Part shown: piece after piece, positions 58,955 through 64,000 of the stretch
How positions within the stretch are numbered: position 1 is the stretch's first letter
How the letters are laid out: each line of letters begins with the position of its first letter
Source of the DNA: JBHIBD01 sp046758865
Lineage (GTDB): Bacteria; Planctomycetota; Brocadiia; Brocadiales; Bathyanammoxibiaceae
NCBI GenBank assembly: GCA_046758865.1
Contig: JBHIBD010000002.1
Span: forward strand, 1 to 64,000
Length of the DNA stretch: 64,000 nucleotides
Direction of reading: 5' to 3'
Notes under the pieces: model-generated
Database searches by the model: none
Told to the model about the DNA's origin: nothing
What the model saw: only the letters and a program-made list of their open reading frames with translations
Program-made: the position numbers and the translations under genes

Positions 58955-60922
58955 ATGCGCAGAGAGCCTGTCAGTTCTATAACAATAAACTTCAAGGAAG
59001 AAGCATTCTCAATATCTCTAGAAGAGCTCTCCCTGATGAGGGCCAAGCATCTGGAGGCCGCGCGGCAATCTGCGCGGAGCGATATACCTATAGCCACCTC
59101 TGTGGATAAGGAATGGTTTAGTGAAAATGTACCCTGTCGCCGCACCTGTCCGGCTCGCACCAATGCCAGGGGCTATGTAATGGCCATTGCTGAAGGCAGG
59201 TACCAGGAGGCCTATCTGATTGCCAGGAGGAATAACCCCTTTGTTTCCGTCTGCGGCAAGGTCTGTGGTGCGCCCTGTGAGTCGGCCTGCCGGAGGGGCA
59301 AGGTGGATGAGGCGGTATCTATAAGGGCCTTGAAGGATTTTGCCGTAGAAAGCAACCGCCTGAGTACTGAAGAGGTTTATCGCTGGCTGGGGCAGAAGAT
59401 GGAGAGGGTGGTGCCGGTGGTGAGGGGGAGGAAGTCTCCCCGTCTCGTTTCAGTTTGTAGTGAGCGCACTCTTTCAAGCCAACCCGTTTGCTCCCCGGCC
59501 CGGGTGGCAATAGTTGGTGCGGGGCCCGCCGGTCTTTCGGCCGCCCATGACCTGACCCTCATGGGCTATCAGGTAAAGCTCTATGAGGCCAGCAGTAACC
59601 CTGGTGGTATGCCTGCCAATGCACTGCCCTTCTTCAGGCTGGATAGAGAGGCGGTGAGGAAGGATGTGGAATCCATACTCTCTCTGGGCATAGAGCTGGA
59701 AGTTAATAAGGTCTGCGGAAAGGACTTCAGCATTGACCAGCTCTGGGAGGAGTTTGATGCAGTCCTTATAGCAGTGGGGCTCCAGAAGGGGAGGGTTATC
59801 CCCATCCCAGGGGTGGAGTTGTCGGGGGTCTTATCGGGGTTGGACCTCTTGATGGACGTAGCGGCTGGCCGAAAGGTTACTTTGAGTCAGAAGGTAATGG
59901 TAGTGGGAGGGGGATGCGTGGCTACGGATGTAGCCAGGGCAGCGGTGAGATTGGACTCCACCAGGGAGGTGCACCTGGTATGCCTAGAGGCCATGAAGGG
60001 CTGTAGACCCGATGATCCCAGGGAGGAGATGCCTGCCTGGGTCGGTGACGTTGTAGATAGTAAGGAGGAAGGAATCATCTTTGATACCTCCTGTAGCCCC
60101 AAGAGGGTGGTGGGTCAGAATGGCAGGGTCAAAGGTCTAGAGGTGATAAGGGTAAGCTCTGTTTACGACTCTGAGGGTCGTTTCAAACCCACCTATATCC
60201 CAGGTACAGAACGTATCATAGAATGCGAGAACATCCTCTGGGCCGTGGGTCAGGCCCCTGATATGAGTTTCCTGGAAGGTAGTCAGGGTTTTGAGCTTAA
60301 CCAGAGGAAGATGCTAAAGGTAGACCCCGTTACCCAGGCCACTTCCAAGCCTGGAGTCTTTGCCTGTGGTGACATCCTGGGTCCTGGCCTGGTAATAGAC
60401 GCAGTAGCCTCGGGTCAACGGGCTGCCCAGGCCATCCATCAGTACCTGGGAGGTAGCGGCTTCCTGGGGTTGAGCAGACAGGTGCGCATGGAGGCTATAC
60501 CCGTTCCCCGTAGGTTTGAGAGGTTCTTCCCCGGAATCTCCTTGAAAAGGCTACTTCCTGCCCTGCTGCCTCCCAAGGAGAGGCTCAAGGGATGGGAGGC
60601 CGCAGAGATACCTTACTCGGAATACGATGCCCGGGAACAGGGCCGGCGGTGCCTCAACTGCAATGTCAGCCCGATAATAGGGCGGGAGAGGCCGTGTATC
60701 CTCTGTGGGGGTTGTGTAGACGTCTGCCCCACCAGGGCTATCTCTATGGTCTATCTGGATGATTCAGTGGTGAAAGAGTCAGCCCTCTTGGATGGCGGGG
60801 CAGGTGGTGGGCCCTGGGTAGGGCTGACAAAAGATGAGGAGCTTTGCATCCACTGCGGGCTGTGTGACTATCGCTGTCCTGTTGATGCCATTTCAATGGT
60901 GAAGTTTGAGGAAATCTTGTAG
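58955..60922 (+). CDS. GltD-like NAD(P) oxidoreductase subunit of the second bc complex
   Basis: The 655-residue protein has the same layout as the one at 49517: N-terminal Cys region (CRRTC, CGKVCGAPCESAC), FAD motif VAIVGAGPAGLSAAHD, NAD(P) motif VMVVGGGCVATDVARAA and two C-terminal ferredoxin sites (CILCGGCVDVCPT, CIHCGLCDYRCPV). The first about 60 residues (MRREPVSSITINFKEEAF) are present in four more partial copies just upstream. Between the Cys region and the FAD site it has about 35 residues more than the first paralogue. Confidence 0.88.
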   Translation: MRREPVSSITINFKEEAFSISLEELSLMRAKHLEAARQSARSDIPIATSVDKEWFSENVPCRRTCPARTNARGYVMAIAEGRYQEAYLIARRNNPFVSVCGKVCGAPCESACRRGKVDEAVSIRALKDFAVESNRLSTEEVYRWLGQKMERVVPVVRGRKSPRLVSVCSERTLSSQPVCSPARVAIVGAGPAGLSAAHDLTLMGYQVKLYEASSNPGGMPANALPFFRLDREAVRKDVESILSLGIELEVNKVCGKDFSIDQLWEEFDAVLIAVGLQKGRVIPIPGVELSGVLSGLDLLMDVAAGRKVTLSQKVMVVGGGCVATDVARAAVRLDSTREVHLVCLEAMKGCRPDDPREEMPAWVGDVVDSKEEGIIFDTSCSPKRVVGQNGRVKGLEVIRVSSVYDSEGRFKPTYIPGTERIIECENILWAVGQAPDMSFLEGSQGFELNQRKMLKVDPVTQATSKPGVFACGDILGPGLVIDAVASGQRAAQAIHQYLGGSGFLGLSRQVRMEAIPVPRRFERFFPGISLKRLLPALLPPKERLKGWEAAEIPYSEYDAREQGRRCLNCNVSPIIGRERPCILCGGCVDVCPTRAISMVYLDDSVVKESALLDGGAGGGPWVGLTKDEELCIHCGLCDYRCPVDAISMVKFEEIL

Positions 60923-60936
60923 AGAGGTCGTATGCG

Positions 60937-61455
60937 ATGTTTAAGTCTAAGTCTATGACTCATAGAGAGGGAGCTATACCCCTGGGGCTCAAGAGGCCCT
61001 CCAGACGGCAGGCCCTGTGGACTGCGCTCTGGTGGAGTGGCTGGGGGGTAATCTTTGGCATGCTCTGTGTTGCAGGGGCAACCCTGGTGCGGTTCCTCTA
61101 CCCCAGGGCCACTTATGAGCCCTCTAAGGTCTTTAAGGCCAAGAGGCCTGAGCAGTACGCAATGGGCTCGGTAAACCTGGTGCCCGGCCGAAAGGTCTGG
61201 ATAATACGGGAAGAGAGGGGCTTTTATGCCCTCCTGGCCATATGTACCCATCTGGGTTGCCAGCCGGTGTGGTATGAAAGCCAGCAGATATTTAAATGCC
61301 CCTGCCACGGCAGCCGCTTTTATAAGGATGGGATAAACTTCGCTGGCCCGGCCCCCAGGCCCCTGGAGCGCATGGAGATTACCTTGGCTAGCGATGGGCG
61401 GCTGGTGGTGAATGAGGGCAAGGCAGTGGATATAGACTACTTCCTGAATGTCTAG
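60937..61455 (+). CDS. Rieske iron-sulfur protein, second bc complex
   Basis: The 172-residue protein has an N-terminal region with RPSRRQALWTALWW, one membrane helix, and the Rieske boxes CTHLGC and CPCHGS. It is a clear paralogue of the one at 51425 (EQYAMGSVNLVPGRKVWII against DEYAMGSVTLIEGRRVFIV). It starts 14 bp after the oxidoreductase gene. Confidence 0.95.
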   Translation: MFKSKSMTHREGAIPLGLKRPSRRQALWTALWWSGWGVIFGMLCVAGATLVRFLYPRATYEPSKVFKAKRPEQYAMGSVNLVPGRKVWIIREERGFYALLAICTHLGCQPVWYESQQIFKCPCHGSRFYKDGINFAGPAPRPLERMEITLASDGRLVVNEGKAVDIDYFLNV

Positions 61456-61478
61456 CTATTCCTTTTAGGAGGAGAGCG

Positions 61479-62213
61479 ATGAATATATTCGTCCAGATAT
61501 GGAGGTCTATATTCAGGACTGGTGTCTCTGACAGCCCCCTCCACCGGGTCTTCCGGGTGGTGGCAAATTTTATCCTCCATATCCATCCGTCCCGGGTGAG
61601 CAAGGAAGGCATAAAGTTTAATTACACCTTCTGCCTGGGTGGGCTCAGCCTCTTCTTTTTTGTAGTCACTGCCATAACCGGTGGGTTTCTGATGATTTAT
61701 TATGTACCCGATGTGGATAAGGCCTATTCCAGCATGAAGGACCTGGACGATGTAGTACCTTTCGGCACATTTCAGAGAAACCTCCACCGCTGGGCAGCCC
61801 ACCTGATGGTCGTCTTTGTGCCCCTGCACATGCTAAGGGTATTTTTGACCAGCTCTTATAAACCACCCAGAGAGTTTAACTGGGTCATCGGGGTGGGCCT
61901 GCTTATGATAACCTTCTTGCTCAGTTTTACGGGCTATCTACTGCCATGGGACCAGTTGTCTTTTTGGGCAGTAACGGTAGGAGCTACCATGGGGGAAAAT
62001 ACCCCTCTTCTGGGCGCTAAAGGCCCTTTTAGCCTCTTGGGTCCGGAAGAGGATGTCCATTTTATCCTTTTGGGTGGCACCGCCATAGACCAGCCTACCC
62101 TCATCCGCTTTTATTTTGCCCACTGTGTGGGCCTGCCAGGGGCCGCAGCGGGATTAATGGCCATCCACTTCTGGAGGATTAGAAAGGCAGGAGGCATCTC
62201 TAGGCCCTTGTAG
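61479..62213 (+). CDS. Cytochrome b6-like subunit, second bc complex
   Basis: The 244-residue protein has heme ligands in NLHRWAAHLMVVFVPLH and HCVGLPGAAAGLMAIH. Its N-terminus (MNIFVQIWRSIFRTGV...HPSRVSKEG) is about 38 residues longer than in the paralogue at 51933 and could form the usual surface helix before the first membrane segment. TTTTAGGAGGAGAGCG is its ribosome site. Confidence 0.95.
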   Translation: MNIFVQIWRSIFRTGVSDSPLHRVFRVVANFILHIHPSRVSKEGIKFNYTFCLGGLSLFFFVVTAITGGFLMIYYVPDVDKAYSSMKDLDDVVPFGTFQRNLHRWAAHLMVVFVPLHMLRVFLTSSYKPPREFNWVIGVGLLMITFLLSFTGYLLPWDQLSFWAVTVGATMGENTPLLGAKGPFSLLGPEEDVHFILLGGTAIDQPTLIRFYFAHCVGLPGAAAGLMAIHFWRIRKAGGISRPL

Positions 62214-62225
62214 TGTCTTAGACCA

Positions 62226-63002
62226 ATGGCTGAGAAAACAGAAAGCAAAGAAAAGGTTAGACTCCTTACCGTGGTGAGAGAGGACGTCCTGCTCAGGCAG
62301 CGGGATGTCTATCCTAAGGAAGTGAAGGTAGACACCTGGCCCCACTTGGTGAAGAGGGAACTCATAGCCCTGCTGGCGGCCTCCGTAGTGCTGATGGTCT
62401 GGAGCCTGGTACAGGATGCCCCCCTGGAGGAGCTGGCCAATCCTAGTGAGACCCCCAAGGAGGCCAAGGCCCCCTGGTATTTCGTGGGCCTGCAGGAACT
62501 GCTGGTATATTTTGACCCCTGGATAGCAGGGGTGGTGCTGCCTACGGTCATCCTTATTGGCCTGGCCATTATACCCTATATAGACCCTGACCCTGTAAAG
62601 GGGGTGGGCCGCTACACCCTTGGGAAGAGAAAGTTTGCCGTGTCCTGCTTCATTGGTGGCTTTGCTATGTGGTTTGTCTTGGTGGTAGTGGGACAGTATT
62701 TTCGGGGTCCCTTCTGGAGCTTTTACTGGCCCTGGGAGGGCCGGGAGGTGGTGAAGCCCATGGAGGCGGCCCTGGTCAGTTTCCCCCTGCCAGTAGGCAT
62801 AGCCTTTCTGGTATGTTATGGGGCCCTGGTGCTCATCCTCCCTGCTATCTTCTTCAAGAATTTCTTCTTCAGGCTGGGCCTTATACGATATTTCATTACC
62901 ATGAATCTATTTGCTGGCCTGCTCTTTGTGCCTATCAAGATATTCCTGAGGCACATCTTGCATGTCAAATACATACTGGTAACCCCCTGGTTTAACGTGT
63001 GA
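62226..63002 (+). CDS. Cytochrome b subunit IV-like protein, second bc complex
   Basis: The 258-residue protein aligns along its length with that at 52684 (PSETPKEAKAPWYFVGLQEL, YIDPDPVKGVGRYTLG, FRGPFWSFYWPWEG). It has five or so membrane helices and completes the split cytochrome b. It starts 12 bp after the cytochrome b6 gene with no palindrome between. Confidence 0.9.
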   Translation: MAEKTESKEKVRLLTVVREDVLLRQRDVYPKEVKVDTWPHLVKRELIALLAASVVLMVWSLVQDAPLEELANPSETPKEAKAPWYFVGLQELLVYFDPWIAGVVLPTVILIGLAIIPYIDPDPVKGVGRYTLGKRKFAVSCFIGGFAMWFVLVVVGQYFRGPFWSFYWPWEGREVVKPMEAALVSFPLPVGIAFLVCYGALVLILPAIFFKNFFFRLGLIRYFITMNLFAGLLFVPIKIFLRHILHVKYILVTPWFNV

Positions 63003-63014
63003 AGGTAAAGCGAT

Positions 63015-64000
63015 ATGGCATGGAGGATACCCTTTGTTGTCTTATCGGTAGCCCTGCTGGGCCTGCTCATCATCTGGATTATCAGGGAGATTAACCCCCA
63101 GTGGAAGGGCCATCAGGAGGCCGCTTATGCCCAACAGGTGGAGAGACTGGAGCAGGAGTTGGAGAGGTGGTCCGACCCTAAATGGGGGGACCCTGTCACG
63201 GCAGAAAAGGTGAGACAGAGGATTGAGGCCCTAAAAAGACCCCACCTGGGAGTAAAACAGATACTCCTTAAAGGCACCGGGCTCTGGAAGGAGGGGGAAA
63301 ACGGGGAGAAGGTGGACAGGTGTATGACCTGCCATATAGATGAAGACAAATTGGTAGAACTGCACCCCAAAACATTTGATTATTTCCCTTATGACATCTA
63401 TGGCTGTACGGTCTGCCACGGAGGTCATGGCGAATCCCTCCGGCTGGAGAAGGCCCATAAGGGCATGCATACCGACAGGAAAGAGATGATAGGTACGATA
63501 GACACCGCTGACGCCGTGCTGGAACTGTGGAAGGAACTGGCCAAACTCTCCCCGAAGGAGGACCAAAGGGCCTCAGATTATAAGTATTACAGCATAACCG
63601 GCGAGAAGGCGGTCTACGTGGGCAGCATCACCTGCCTCAGGTGTCACAAGGGCCTCACCACCTGGCACATTAACCGCTGGAAGGACAACAAGTTTGTCAC
63701 AATGGAACGGGTCAAAAAGGCCAGAGATTTTATAGAGGGTGATGAAGACTACAGGAAGAAGTGTTACAAGTGCCATACCACCGGGTACGATGAAGAGAGC
63801 GGCAAATATGTAGAGGAAGGTGTGACCTGTGAGGCCTGCCACGGACCCGGCCAGCTTTACGTTTATTTTATGAGTATGGGAAAGGTAGAAGAGGCCCAGA
63901 GGCTCAGCAAGCTGGGCTTTAGCTACGAGGTCTGTGGCAGATGCCATATGGCCAGGCACCACGAGATGAGGGCTCAATTCCTGGCCAAGATTCAATCCGA
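63015..64000 (+). CDS. Membrane-anchored hexaheme cytochrome c, second bc complex (partial)
   Basis: The frame from ATG 63015 is open to the window end with no stop, giving 328 full codons. It has an N-terminal anchor (MAWRIPFVVLSVALLGLLII) and six CxxCH sites: CMTCH, CTVCH, CLRCH, CYKCH, CEACH and CGRCH. It is colinear with the protein at 53476 up to the end of the sixth heme region. The C-terminus lies outside the window, so it is unknown whether the acidic tail or a HAO-like gene follows. Confidence 0.92.
   Translation, partial: MAWRIPFVVLSVALLGLLIIWIIREINPQWKGHQEAAYAQQVERLEQELERWSDPKWGDPVTAEKVRQRIEALKRPHLGVKQILLKGTGLWKEGENGEKVDRCMTCHIDEDKLVELHPKTFDYFPYDIYGCTVCHGGHGESLRLEKAHKGMHTDRKEMIGTIDTADAVLELWKELAKLSPKEDQRASDYKYYSITGEKAVYVGSITCLRCHKGLTTWHINRWKDNKFVTMERVKKARDFIEGDEDYRKKCYKCHTTGYDEESGKYVEEGVTCEACHGPGQLYVYFMSMGKVEEAQRLSKLGFSYEVCGRCHMARHHEMRAQFLAKIQS

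Noticed and set aside
1..64000. CRISPR arrays, prophage or insertion sequences
   Set aside because: No regularly spaced direct repeats, transposase or phage structural genes were seen; the repeats present are palindromes or the local mosaic.

Overview
The window looks like a chromosomal piece of an anammox-type planctomycete (order Brocadiales) or a close relative. The main evidence is at the right end: two tandem gene sets, each encoding a GltD-like FAD/[4Fe-4S] NAD(P) oxidoreductase, a Rieske protein, a b6-type cytochrome b, a subunit-IV-like protein and a membrane-anchored hexaheme cytochrome c. The first set also carries a secreted octaheme HAO-like cytochrome. From memory, this order matches the oxidoreductase-containing cytochrome bc complexes described in Kuenenia. 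The genus cannot be fixed from the sequence.

Layout. 0-1.6 kb: palindromic repeats, a small zinc-ribbon protein and an orphan HNH nuclease. 1.6-23 kb: mostly housekeeping genes on the plus strand: radical SAM protein, folK, an LptF/G permease, a nitrilase-family hydrolase, comF, hpf, a PTS-Ntr-like phosphorelay (EIIA plus an HPr-EI fusion), a DUF2344 protein, RNase G, rplU, rpmA, obg, coaX, scpB, cobT, a YchF-like GTPase, cinA, a DUF4258/YgiT-type pair and radA. 23-34 kb: DUF1848 protein, several TPR and envelope proteins, Glu/Leu dehydrogenase, a methyltransferase, acetate-CoA ligase, a HicA/HicB pair and a 2-hydroxyacyl-CoA dehydratase-like protein. 34-42 kb: a 37-codon membrane peptide, crcB-DUF190, radC, then tRNA-Arg(ACG), tadA, two tRNA-Ser genes, a large SRP RNA, dnaX, ebfC, recR and rpoN. 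The tadA-SRP RNA-dnaX-ebfC-recR order is also known from Bacillus subtilis. 42-49 kb: D-aminoacylase-like amidohydrolase, class I amidotransferase-like hydrolase, TPR lipoprotein, PPC/DUF296 protein, PocR/HD-GYP sensor and a geranylgeranyl-reductase-family flavoprotein. 49.5-64 kb: the two respiratory clusters, the second cut off by the window end.

Most intergenic gaps hold short, often perfect palindromes of a few families that recur in both orientations. An 82-nt element occurs identically at 5870-5951 and 28917-28998 and can fold as a hairpin plus an H-type pseudoknot.

The most unusual stretch is 57.35-58.95 kb, between the two respiratory clusters. It is a mosaic of copied gene starts: the comF leader and first codons, a 233-bp near-identical direct repeat with a Tat-like leader, four partial copies of the leader and N-terminus of the downstream oxidoreductase, the 5' and 3' ends of the neighbouring 123-codon gene, and a piece of the HPr domain whose parent lies 50 kb away. 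One part forms a 97-codon open frame in which three fragments all keep their native reading frames.
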